Shown: one piece after another, positions 7,434-14,493 of the stretch
How the letters are laid out: each line of letters starts with the position of its first letter
Numbering within the stretch: the stretch's first letter is position 1
Assembly: GCF_900167525.1 (NCBI RefSeq)
Contig: NZ_FUZQ01000006.1
Coordinates: 310,001 to 374,000, forward strand
Direction of reading: 5' to 3'
Length of the DNA stretch: 64,000 bases
DNA from: Krasilnikoviella flava
GTDB taxonomy: Bacteria > Actinomycetota > Actinomycetes > Actinomycetales > Cellulomonadaceae
Notes under the pieces: model-generated
Told to the model about the DNA's origin: nothing
Seen by the model: the letters and a program-made list of their open reading frames with translations, nothing else
Database searches by the model: none
Translations under genes and position numbers: made by a program

Positions 7434-8915
7434 GTGTCGTCAGCACCCCTCTCCCCCACCCCCGAGCACCCCGTCGAGCTCGACGCCGGCGCGCACCCCG
7501 TGCCGCTCGCCGCTCCGGGGGAGCTCCCCGCCGGCCGGCCCGTGCGGCGCGCTGCGCGCCGCCAGACGCGCCGCGGGTACGGGAACGTCAACCAGCTCCC
7601 GTCGGGGCGCTGGCGCGCCCGCTACACCGGCCCGGACGGCAAGCGGCGCACCATCGGCACCTACCCCACCCGCGGCGAGGCCGACGCCGCGCTCGCCGGG
7701 GTGCTCTCCGACGTCTACCGCGGCACCTACCGGGCGCCCGAGAGGGGCGCGGTCACGCTGGCGACGTACGCCCGCCGGTGGCTCGCCCAGCAAACCGAGC
7801 TGCGCCCCCGCACCGTCGACCTGTACGCCCGGCTGCTCGACCGATGGGTGCTGGCCGAGCTGCCCGTCGTCGGGTCGAGCTCGCGGATCGACCTAGGCCG
7901 GGTCGAGCTGCGCGCGCTCACCCCGACCGGCGTCGCCGAGTGGTTCGCCGCCGTCAGCGGTGCGGCGCGCGCGTCGGCGACCGCGCGGGCCGAGCGTGCC
8001 GCCGGCGCGACCGACGCCCAGCACGCCCGCGCGTGGGCGCGGGCCCAGGGCATGAGCGTCGGTGCGAGCGGACGGCTGCCGGCCGCGGTCGTCGCCGGCT
8101 GGCGGACTGCGGGCCGGCCCGCCGCGGCGACCGGCGCCGCCCCGTCGCCGGACGCCGGCCGCACCCAAGCCGCTCAGGCGTACCGGCTGCTGCGCACGGT
8201 GTGTAACGCCGCGGTACGTGAACGGCTCATCGACGCCTCGCCGTGCCAGGTACGCCGAGCCGGGCAGGTGAAGCCGGCCGAGCGCGTGCCGGCGACGCCC
8301 GAGGAAGTCGACACCATCGCCGCCGCGATGCCCGAGCGCTACCGCGCCGCGGTCGTCGCGGCCGCGTGGTCGGCGCTGCGGGCCGGTGAGCTGTTCGCGC
8401 TCGAACGGCGGCACGTCGAGCGGGTGCCCGGCGGCGGGGTGCGGCTGCGCGTCGAGCAAGCGCTCGTCGACGTCGCCGGTCAGCCGGTCACGTTCGGCCC
8501 GCCCAAGTCCGACGCCGGCCGGCGCACGGTGAACGTGCACGGTCCGGCCGCGGCGGCGCTGTTGGACCACCTGCGCACGTTCACCGGCCCGGGCGCACAC
8601 GCGCTCGTGTTCGCCACCGAGAGCGGTCGGCCGGTGCGCGCCAGCCAGCGCACGCAGATGTTCGCCCGAGCTCGTCGAGCTGCCGGGCGCGACGACCTGC
8701 GCTGGCACGACCTGCGGCACACCGGAGCGACCCGCGCCGCGGAAGCCGGCGCCACGCTGCGCGAGCTACAGAACCGGCTCGGGCACTCGACCATCGCCGC
8801 GGCGCTGGTCTACCAGCACGCCAGCGACGACGCCGACCGCCGTCTCGCCGAGCGCATGGCCGCGATGACGACCCGCGAGACCGACGCCTCGAACGTCTAC
8901 CGACTGCCGGCATGA
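7434..8915 (+). CDS. int: Tyrosine integrase with Lsr2-like insertion
   Basis: Site-specific recombinase of the element, 493 aa, GTG start 131 bp inside attL. An arm-binding-like region (GNVNQLPSGRWRARY, residues 50-64) is followed by a SAM-like core-binding domain (about 108-270) and the catalytic domain (about 285-475). The catalytic set is complete: R316, K358, H425 with R428 (WHDLRHT), H451 (LGHST) and Y460. The core-binding domain is interrupted at about residues 175-245. The insert contains AWARAQGMSVGASGRLPAAV, which closely resembles the C-terminal DNA-binding domain of the nucleoid protein Lsr2 (AWAR..G..V...GR.P..V). Length exceeds the usual 370-420 aa because of this insert. Confidence 0.95.
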   Translation: MSSAPLSPTPEHPVELDAGAHPVPLAAPGELPAGRPVRRAARRQTRRGYGNVNQLPSGRWRARYTGPDGKRRTIGTYPTRGEADAALAGVLSDVYRGTYRAPERGAVTLATYARRWLAQQTELRPRTVDLYARLLDRWVLAELPVVGSSSRIDLGRVELRALTPTGVAEWFAAVSGAARASATARAERAAGATDAQHARAWARAQGMSVGASGRLPAAVVAGWRTAGRPAAATGAAPSPDAGRTQAAQAYRLLRTVCNAAVRERLIDASPCQVRRAGQVKPAERVPATPEEVDTIAAAMPERYRAAVVAAAWSALRAGELFALERRHVERVPGGGVRLRVEQALVDVAGQPVTFGPPKSDAGRRTVNVHGPAAAALLDHLRTFTGPGAHALVFATESGRPVRASQRTQMFARARRAAGRDDLRWHDLRHTGATRAAEAGATLRELQNRLGHSTIAAALVYQHASDDADRRLAERMAAMTTRETDASNVYRLPA

Positions 8916-9010
8916 GGACCCATGGCGCCGGACGAGAACCGGCGTGTACCCCCGGCGGCCTATGCCGCGCGCCAAGACGACACCACCCCGACGACCCTAG
9001 GATCGAGCGC

Positions 9011-9793
9011 ATGAGCACGTCGCCCGTCACGGATGCCGCGGGGGCTCGCCGCGTGCTCGGCGGGCAGCTCGACGCAATCCTCAACGGTGCCGCGGCAGCG
9101 GGGCGGGACGTGCTGCCCCTCGAAGAACTCGACTGCGGCGAGCTAATCGGTGCGCTGAGGCAGCTCGACGAGCGCGACGACCTGTTGTGCGCACGTGGGG
9201 TCGTGGTGGCAAACCTCGCCGGGCCGCTCGCCGACGACCCCAGCGCCGCGGTTTCGGTAGCCGTGATCGATGCCGTGCTCTCGCCGCTCGCGCCCGGGCC
9301 GCTACGCGAGCCCGGCGCGCTCGCCCGTGCCGCGCGCGCGTACCTCGTGCAGGAGCGCCGCGGGCACCATTCCGGCCACCTGCGGGCGGTGGCAAGCCGA
9401 CTCTTTCCTTGGCGGTTCCCCGCAGACCTCGACGCGCTCAACGACACTATTTTTGCCGAGCTCGTCGCGGCGCGCGAGAGCGCCGGCCCGGACGAGACCG
9501 TGAACGTGCCCGACCAGAGCGCCGCCTACGCGCGAGCGCTGCTCGTCGTGGCGCTGCTGCTCGTCGCGGTCGCTGCCGCCGACGATGCCGCCCGCGGCCG
9601 GCTGCTCGCGCTGCTCGCGGTCGCGCTCGCGGCTGTCGAGCATGACGACGCCCGGCGCGACGAGCTCGACCACGGCGAGCCGTGGCGGGAGCCCGACCCG
9701 CCCCCGCGGCACCTGGCCGTTCTCACCGATTGCGTACTCACCGCCGCTCCCCCGAGCCCCCGGGCGCGAGCGGCGGCACCTATTGCTGCCTGA
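9011..9793 (+). CDS. Element protein of unknown function
   Basis: A 260-aa protein starting at ATG 9011. A -10 box TAGGAT (8998-9003) ends 7 bases before the ATG, so the mRNA would be leaderless. The N-terminal 150 residues look soluble (VLGGQLDAILNGAAAAGRDV, LPLEELDCGELIGALRQLDE). Two hydrophobic stretches near residues 180-215 (RALLVVALLLVAVAAADD and LLALLAVALAAV) could be membrane helices or a buried helical hairpin. The tail is Pro/Arg-rich. I do not recognise the family; it is the first gene after the integrase and may start the cargo operon. Confidence 0.75.
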   Translation: MSTSPVTDAAGARRVLGGQLDAILNGAAAAGRDVLPLEELDCGELIGALRQLDERDDLLCARGVVVANLAGPLADDPSAAVSVAVIDAVLSPLAPGPLREPGALARAARAYLVQERRGHHSGHLRAVASRLFPWRFPADLDALNDTIFAELVAARESAGPDETVNVPDQSAAYARALLVVALLLVAVAAADDAARGRLLALLAVALAAVEHDDARRDELDHGEPWREPDPPPRHLAVLTDCVLTAAPPSPRARAAAPIAA

Positions 9794-9885
9794 GCGACGA
9801 CCGGCCCGCCCACGCGCGCCGCCGCCCGCTTGTGCCCTGCCCCATTTTCGTAGGGCCGGCTCCGACGAGCCGAGAGGCACCATCC

Positions 9886-10146
9886 ATGAGCGACAAGCTC
9901 CCGACCCACAAGACGAACACCCCGACACCGCCGCCGACGTGTCCCGCGTGCGGCGAGCACGACCGACTGTGGCGCGTCGAAGAGGGCGCCGCCTACATCG
10001 GCATACACGTCGACACGCTGCGAGAGCTCATCAAGGATCGCCGGATACCCGTGGTCAAGCTCGGGCGGGCTCACCGGCTACGCCGCCAGGATCTCGACAC
10101 GTTTATCGACGCCCAGACGATCCCCGCCGTCCGGGACGCCGGATGA
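9886..10146 (+). CDS. xis: Excisionase-like helix-turn-helix protein
   Basis: A small DNA-binding protein of 86 aa, probably the recombination directionality factor. The AlpA/MerR-type winged HTH is clear: WRVEEGAAYIGIHVDTLREL, then LIKDRRIPVVKLGRAHRL and DLDTFI, the TIGR01764 excisionase pattern. A single CPACGEH motif precedes it; only one Cys pair is present, so a full zinc ribbon is unlikely. Its stop overlaps the next start as ATGA (10143-10146). Position after the integrase supports a role in excision, though a transcriptional role is also possible. Confidence 0.8.
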   Translation: MSDKLPTHKTNTPTPPPTCPACGEHDRLWRVEEGAAYIGIHVDTLRELIKDRRIPVVKLGRAHRLRRQDLDTFIDAQTIPAVRDAG

Positions 10147-10595
10147 GCGCGACGACGACGCGCCCTAACCCCTCCGAACCGCCCTGCCGGCAACACCGAG
10201 TGCTCGTCACGGGCGCACACGCTGCGGCTGTCGTCACCCGTCGACGGGCGCCCGGCGACGTCGTGCTCGACCTCGACGCCGTGCACGCCGCCGTCGGCGG
10301 CACGCCCGGCCCGGGTCGCCTCGTGGCGCTGGCGGCGCTGCACGCCGCCCGGAAGCGAGCCGAGCACCTGCACGACGACGTAACCGTGTGGGTGGTGCAC
10401 CCCGCCCCGACCGGCGAACAGCTACGCGGCTACCTCGCCGCCGGGTACGAACTCGTCGACACCGGGCCGCCACACCCGGAAACGGGGCGCGGCGGTCCCG
10501 AGGGCACCGGGACCGCCGCCAACGTCAATTCGGCCGCTACCAACGGGCACGACGACCGGACCAGTATGCCGGTCGACATGGCTCGGTGGAGGTGA
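10143..10595 (+). CDS. Walker-A-less P-loop-like protein
   Basis: A 150-aa soluble protein coupled to the excisionase-like gene by an ATGA overlap. The layout HRVLVTGAHAAAVVTRRRAP, GDVVLDLDAVHAAVGG, VTVWVVHPAP and LAAGYELVDTGPP matches small phage AAA/kinase-like proteins (P-loop, then GDVV.D.D, then VWV). The expected GxxGxGK[ST] loop is replaced by TGAHAAAVV, so it is unlikely to hydrolyse ATP. The C-terminal 40 residues are low-complexity. The family assignment is by pattern only; function unknown. Confidence 0.7.
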   Translation: MSATTTRPNPSEPPCRQHRVLVTGAHAAAVVTRRRAPGDVVLDLDAVHAAVGGTPGPGRLVALAALHAARKRAEHLHDDVTVWVVHPAPTGEQLRGYLAAGYELVDTGPPHPETGRGGPEGTGTAANVNSAATNGHDDRTSMPVDMARWR

Positions 10596-10601
10596 TCGGT
10601 C

Positions 10602-11309
10602 GTGACCACCGAGCCGACGAGGATCGGGGCCGCGGCATCCGTGTTCACCAACCGACGCCGCGCCACCCCGCCGCCGGGCACCAACGACGCCGGCCGCGGG
10701 ACACGCGACCGGCACGAGACCCGGCGCGATCCCGACGCGCGCGTCTTCAACGATGCGGTCGTGTACTGGGCATTCCGGCAGAACGACCTACCGAGTGACC
10801 GCCGCATCGGCGCCGGGAACGTCAAGGTCGTCCTCGCCGCGCTGGCGACGTTTGCGGACTGGCGCGGCATAACGAACGTGTCGCCGCGCACCGTCGCCGA
10901 GGCGTGCTCGCTCACCACGAGGGACGTGCGCAACGCCCTCGACCTACTTGAAGCGAGCGGGCACGTCGTCGTCGTCGGCGCGAAACGATCAGGCCGAGCG
11001 GCCGAACGGTTGATCGGCCCGAGCCGTACCGAAGAGCTCCCCATCGATCGAGTCTCGCGGGATACCCCGCAAGGCTCGCCATCTCAACCTCGCGGGGAAC
11101 CTCGCGGGGAACCTCGCGGGGAACCTCGCGGGGAACCTCGCGGGATATCCCGCACCGAACTAAACAGAACAGAACAGAAGACGCACGCGCGCCCGTGCGC
11201 GCACGGGCGCGACTCCGAAACGTGCCCGCACTGTCCGGGCGGGCGCCTCGCCTACCTCGAAGACGGGCCCAGCCCCGCCGGGCTCGACGCCCCCCGGGGG
11301 TGGTCGTGA
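10602..11309 (+). CDS. Winged-helix protein with PRGE repeats and zinc-knuckle tail
   Basis: A 235-aa protein from GTG 10602, with GGAGG about 10 bases upstream. Residues about 45-140 form a winged HTH of the helix_turn_helix_36 type (NVKVVLAALATFADWRG, SPRTVAEACSLTTRDVRNAL) seen in plasmid and phage replication or regulatory proteins. Then come five PRGE-type tetrapeptide repeats, encoded by the 12-bp tandem array at 11086-11145. The tail has a CAHGRDSETCPHC motif (CHCC zinc-binding pattern), repeated in the next gene. It could be the replication initiator or master regulator of the element. Its stop and the next start overlap as TGATG. Confidence 0.75.
   Translation: MTTEPTRIGAAASVFTNRRRATPPPGTNDAGRGTRDRHETRRDPDARVFNDAVVYWAFRQNDLPSDRRIGAGNVKVVLAALATFADWRGITNVSPRTVAEACSLTTRDVRNALDLLEASGHVVVVGAKRSGRAAERLIGPSRTEELPIDRVSRDTPQGSPSQPRGEPRGEPRGEPRGEPRGISRTELNRTEQKTHARPCAHGRDSETCPHCPGGRLAYLEDGPSPAGLDAPRGWS
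11057..11153. repeat. 12-bp tandem array flanked by 14-bp palindromes
   Basis: Five direct copies of aacctcgcgggg run from 11086 to 11145; four are perfect and the last ends in a. A 14-bp perfect palindrome (gcgggatatcccgc, 11140-11153) closes the array, and a one-mismatch copy (gcgggataccccgc) lies at 11057-11070. The array lies in the coding sequence of the winged-helix gene and encodes PRGE repeats. Such an arrangement is iteron-like. Confidence 0.85.
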
Positions 11310-11641
11310 TGTCGCCCCCCGGCACCGGTCCCGACGGACCCCCCGGGGGTTGCGTGCACGGTGCATCCCCCGGGGGGTGTGCTGCCTGCCGTGCTACTGC
11401 CGAGCGGGGGCGCCCGCCGGCGTGCGTGCACGGCTACGCGGTGGCGAGCTGCCCGCACTGTCCGGGCGGCCGCCTGGCCTACCTCGACCAGCTCCCCGGC
11501 GCCGCCGAGAGTCGGGCGCGCGACGAGCGCGCGGCCAGCTCACGCGGTCGACCAGCTCGACCGGCCGGCGGTGCCAAGCTCGACGACGGGCGCGACCCCG
11601 AGCGCGAGAGCGAACCGGCGTGGTCAGAGCGTGAATCGTGA
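11309..11641 (+). CDS. Small zinc-knuckle protein
   Basis: A 110-aa Cys/His-rich protein, its ATG overlapping the previous stop (TGATG). Two motifs are visible: CVHGASPGGCAAC near residue 15 and CVHGYAVASCPHC near residue 40, the second followed by PGGRLAYLDQ. The same PGGRLAYL module ends the preceding protein, and the DNA is 36/38 identical (11223-11260 versus 11450-11487), so it arose by local duplication. The C-terminal half is charged and probably disordered (DDGRDPERESEPAWSERES). A zinc-dependent nucleic-acid or protein-binding role is inferred. Confidence 0.65.
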   Translation: MSPPGTGPDGPPGGCVHGASPGGCAACRATAERGRPPACVHGYAVASCPHCPGGRLAYLDQLPGAAESRARDERAASSRGRPARPAGGAKLDDGRDPERESEPAWSERES

Positions 11642-12057
11642 TCGGCGCGTGCGAGACCGGGACCCCGATTCTTTGTGGGGCGCGGGCTGGCTACGCCAAC
11701 CCTGCGGCTCTCTCGTTTTTCCCGGAAGCCCCAACAAAACCGCAGAATCATGCCGATTTCGTAGGGATTGACCGGCGGGCCCGAGCGCGACCCGACACGA
11801 CCCGGGCCCACCAGAACCGAGGGCGGCTCGCCGGCTCGACGAGCTCGACGGCCAGCGCCAGGCGGACAACCGGTCTGGTACCTCCGGTCTGGGAACGAGT
11901 GAGCGGCCGGGAGAGGGCCGCACAGCGCGTCTCAAGGGGTGACGCGCGGCGCCGGCATCCCCGTCCGCGCGACGGGGTGCCGGCCGGCCCCTGTGTCGGG
12001 GTGTGTGTCCGACCTGCTCGGACACGAGGACGTCGACCAGACGGGGTGTCGTGGTGA
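11638..12057 (+). CDS. Doubtful ORF in the element operon
   Basis: A 139-aa frame whose GTG start overlaps the upstream stop as GTGA (11638-11641) and whose stop overlaps the next start as GTGA (12054-12057), the spacing typical of the neighbouring genes. The N-terminal third (ARAGYANPAALSFFPEAPTK) has normal composition, but the rest is Arg-rich and low-complexity, like a shadow frame. The DNA of the first 130 bp is AT-richer than its surroundings. If not a gene, this is a 400-bp spacer in the operon. Confidence 0.3.
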   Translation: MIGACETGTPILCGARAGYANPAALSFFPEAPTKPQNHADFVGIDRRARARPDTTRAHQNRGRLAGSTSSTASARRTTGLVPPVWERVSGRERAAQRVSRGDARRRHPRPRDGVPAGPCVGVCVRPARTRGRRPDGVSW

Positions 12058-12674
12058 GCGCCGGCGTCGAGCCCGGGGCCGGCGTCGAACTCGACGTCGA
12101 GACCGCCGCCCGCGTGCACGCCGTCGTCGTCGAGTGGCTCGTCGACCGGCTCGTCGACCCAAGCTGGCGTGCGCGTCGTGATGCCGGGTCGCAAGCTCGC
12201 GCGGCGCTGCACGACGCCGAGCGGCTCGCCCGGATGGCCGGTAGCGGCCACGATCCATTGCCGGGCGCCGGCGGGTGGTGGTCGAGTGCCGACGTGGCAG
12301 AACAGACCGACACCCCGCACCGCACCGTGCGCCGGCACATGAGCACCGGCCGGTGGCCGTCGGCACGCCGCCGCGCCGGCCGGTGGTTCGTTCGGCCGGC
12401 CGACGTGCTCGCCGAGCTCGACCGCACCCCGAACGGAGCACGCGGGGCCCGCGACCCCCTGGCGGCGCTGCTGCCGCCGTGGCTGGACGACCCGCACCGT
12501 GCGTTGCTCGGCGTGCTGGAACGTTCCCCGGACCCCGGCACCCCGGCCGAACGTGCCCAGCTCGCCAGCCAGCTACGGGCCGAGCGCTCTCGCGCCCGGC
12601 TCTACCGAAAGCGCCGCGAACGCCAGCTCGCGCCGACGTCGACCACGACCCCCGAGGGAGAGACGACCCCATGA
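12054..12674 (+). CDS. Helix-turn-helix DNA-binding protein
   Basis: 206 aa from GTG 12054 (12051 is an alternative start). Residues about 75-125 hold an excisionase-like winged HTH: GGWWSSADVAEQTDTPHRTV, RRHMSTGRWP and RAGRWFVRPADVLAEL. The N-terminal part is helical and acidic, and the C-terminal tail basic (RSRARLYRKRRERQ). It is coupled to the next gene by ATGA (12671-12674). This is the second excisionase-type HTH in the element, so one may act as Xis and the other as a regulator; which is which cannot be told here. Confidence 0.75.
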   Translation: MSAGVEPGAGVELDVETAARVHAVVVEWLVDRLVDPSWRARRDAGSQARAALHDAERLARMAGSGHDPLPGAGGWWSSADVAEQTDTPHRTVRRHMSTGRWPSARRRAGRWFVRPADVLAELDRTPNGARGARDPLAALLPPWLDDPHRALLGVLERSPDPGTPAERAQLASQLRAERSRARLYRKRRERQLAPTSTTTPEGETTP

Positions 12675-13492
12675 CGACGACGTACCCCGCACCGCCCACC
12701 GAGCACGACGTCGACGGGCCCGACGTTGACGAGCCGGCCGTCGACGTCGACGGGGCACCGTTCCCGCCGGCGCACTACCCACACCGCGACTGGACCGACG
12801 ACACCGCCGACCCGTTCCACGTTCCGCCCGAGCTGCGCGACGACTACGCCGCGGCGATCCCACCGGCCGATCTCCGCGAGGCTTACTGGCGCTCGGGCGC
12901 CGTACGGGAGCACACGTTCGGATGGGCCGAAATGGTCGCGTGGGCCCACGACCACGGACACATCACCGGATCGGAAGCCGCACAGATTCGGACCGGGAAC
13001 TACGGCGCACCGCTGTACCGAAAGGTCGTCAGCGCCGCCGACGGGTCGTCGTCTGTCGGGCCGACCGGCGGCGACGAGGGAGACCCGCTGCCGCGCGGGC
13101 TCGTCGCCGGCCCCGAGTGGGGACGCAGCTTCACGGTGCGCGAGCGCGTCACCGGCCCCGACGGGTTCGCCGAATGGATGCACGGCGAGCGGCTAGAGCT
13201 CGCCACACGCGCCCGGCGGCGCCGGCTCGCCGACGCCGAGCGCGAGGCGCACCGGCGCGCGGAAGTCGAGCGCTGGACACGCGAGCACACCTGTCCGAGC
13301 TGCGGCCAGCTCGACGAAATCGAGCTCCTGCCCGTCGCTGCCCCGGGCCCCGTCGCGGCCCGTGCCCGGCTGTGCACGCTGTGCCGCGCGCACGCCGAAC
13401 GGATCTTGCTCGACGCCGAGACCGTCGACGGCCGGCCCCGGCGCGAACTCGTCACCGACCACCTGCGCACCCTGGAAGGGAAGAGCTCATGA
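12671..13492 (+). CDS. Element protein with zinc-ribbon motif
   Basis: 273 aa, unrecognised family. The N-terminus is acidic and Pro-rich. A middle segment (PADLREAYWRSGAVREHTFG, WAEMVAWAHDHGHIT) is followed by a coiled, basic region (RRRRLADAEREAHRRAEVER). CPSCGQ and CTLCRAH near residues 215-250 form two CxxC pairs about 33 residues apart, a plausible zinc ribbon. It overlaps both neighbours by ATGA, so is part of the coupled operon. A nucleic-acid-related role is possible but not shown. Confidence 0.7.
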   Translation: MTTTYPAPPTEHDVDGPDVDEPAVDVDGAPFPPAHYPHRDWTDDTADPFHVPPELRDDYAAAIPPADLREAYWRSGAVREHTFGWAEMVAWAHDHGHITGSEAAQIRTGNYGAPLYRKVVSAADGSSSVGPTGGDEGDPLPRGLVAGPEWGRSFTVRERVTGPDGFAEWMHGERLELATRARRRRLADAEREAHRRAEVERWTREHTCPSCGQLDEIELLPVAAPGPVAARARLCTLCRAHAERILLDAETVDGRPRRELVTDHLRTLEGKSS

Positions 13493-13848
13493 GCACCGGA
13501 TACACCCCCTGGCCCACCGCGCACACCGTCACCCACGACGACCACGATGAGCACCAGCGGCGCATGCTCGCCGGCGCGCTCGGCGGCCGGCTCGACGATC
13601 TCGCCGCCGCCAGCGCGAGCACCGCCGGCAACATCGACCGGCTCGTCGCCGATCACCGACGGGTGCAGACGTTCGCGCAAGCTCTCGCGGCCGGAATGAG
13701 CCCCGAGCACGCCCGGTCACTGCTCGGGCTGCCAGACCGCCCCGCGCCCGCCGCGCCCGAGCCCGTCGTCATCCCACAGGACAACGGCATCCCGCTCGTG
13801 GTGTACCCCGGCGAGCACGTCGGCGCCGGCATCCTGCACCAGCGCTGA
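13489..13848 (+). CDS. Small element protein of unknown function
   Basis: 119 aa, coupled to the upstream gene by ATGA. Mostly helical by appearance: GGRLDDLAAASASTAGNIDR, then VQTFAQALAAGMSPEHARSL, which resembles a short HTH-like or adaptor helix pair. It then has a Pro-rich linker and a short C-terminal strand segment (IPLVVYPGEHVG). No catalytic motif or membrane segment. Probably the last gene of the overlapping operon, since the next gene has a 30-bp gap. Confidence 0.65.
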   Translation: MSTGYTPWPTAHTVTHDDHDEHQRRMLAGALGGRLDDLAAASASTAGNIDRLVADHRRVQTFAQALAAGMSPEHARSLLGLPDRPAPAAPEPVVIPQDNGIPLVVYPGEHVGAGILHQR

Positions 13849-13878
13849 CAGCCCGCCAACACCTCGAACCGCTGCCCG

Positions 13879-14406
13879 ATGCGCCGGCGAGATCTCACCG
13901 GGCAGCGGTTCGGCACCGTCGTCGTGCTTGACGACGTCCCCGCGCCCGGCCTGCGCTCCGTGCGGTGCCGCTGCGACTGCGGGCGCACCGTTGAGCTCGA
14001 CCGATCCGGGCTCACCACCGGCCGCACGCTGACGTGTGGCGACCGGTGGGAACATCGCCGGCAGCCCGTCGTGACTTACGCCGACGCGCACTGGCGCGTC
14101 AAGCGGGAACGCGGGCCCGCCCGCGCGCACCTGTGCGTTGACTGCGGCCTACCCGCAATGCACTGGTCCTATGACCACACGGACCCTGCCGAGCTGGTCG
14201 AGCATCGCTACTTCGGGCCCGCCACCTATTCGCTCGACGTCGCCCGGTACGAGTCGCGATGCGCGTCATGTCACGCGCGAGTCGACCGCGCCTGGCAGTG
14301 TGGCCGAGAGCTTCGAAAGCCCGCAATTCCGCCAGTTCAAGCAACCCTCTTCCCCGATGAGGGGATACCACCAACCCCCGAGAGCCCACCTCCGAAGAAC
14401 GGGTGA
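13879..14406 (+). CDS. HNH-endonuclease-like protein
   Basis: 175 aa. The N-terminal module (DLTGQRFGTVVVLDD, RCRCDCGRTVELDRSGL, TCGDR) matches the GxRFG..VV...CDCG zinc-binding module found before HNH or AP2 domains in phage proteins. The second half has CVDCG, a WSYDHTDP block and CASCHARVDR, reminiscent of an HNH-like fold with structural Cys pairs, though the canonical central Asn is not obvious. It could be an HNH nuclease or a catalytically altered derivative. The ATG at 13879 has no clear Shine-Dalgarno. Confidence 0.6.
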   Translation: MRRRDLTGQRFGTVVVLDDVPAPGLRSVRCRCDCGRTVELDRSGLTTGRTLTCGDRWEHRRQPVVTYADAHWRVKRERGPARAHLCVDCGLPAMHWSYDHTDPAELVEHRYFGPATYSLDVARYESRCASCHARVDRAWQCGRELRKPAIPPVQATLFPDEGIPPTPESPPPKNG

Positions 14407-14493
14407 ATTCCCAGTCTTCGCCTGGCTGCGGACCGATTTGCGCGCGACGCTGGGTATCCAGCACCACGAACCGACCTTCGCAGGAGCCGAGCC

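Noticed and set aside
7434-8915. A serine integrase or transposase
   Set aside because: The complete R-K-H-x-x-R-H-Y set of a tyrosine recombinase is present and the element is bounded by tRNA direct repeats, not inverted repeats.
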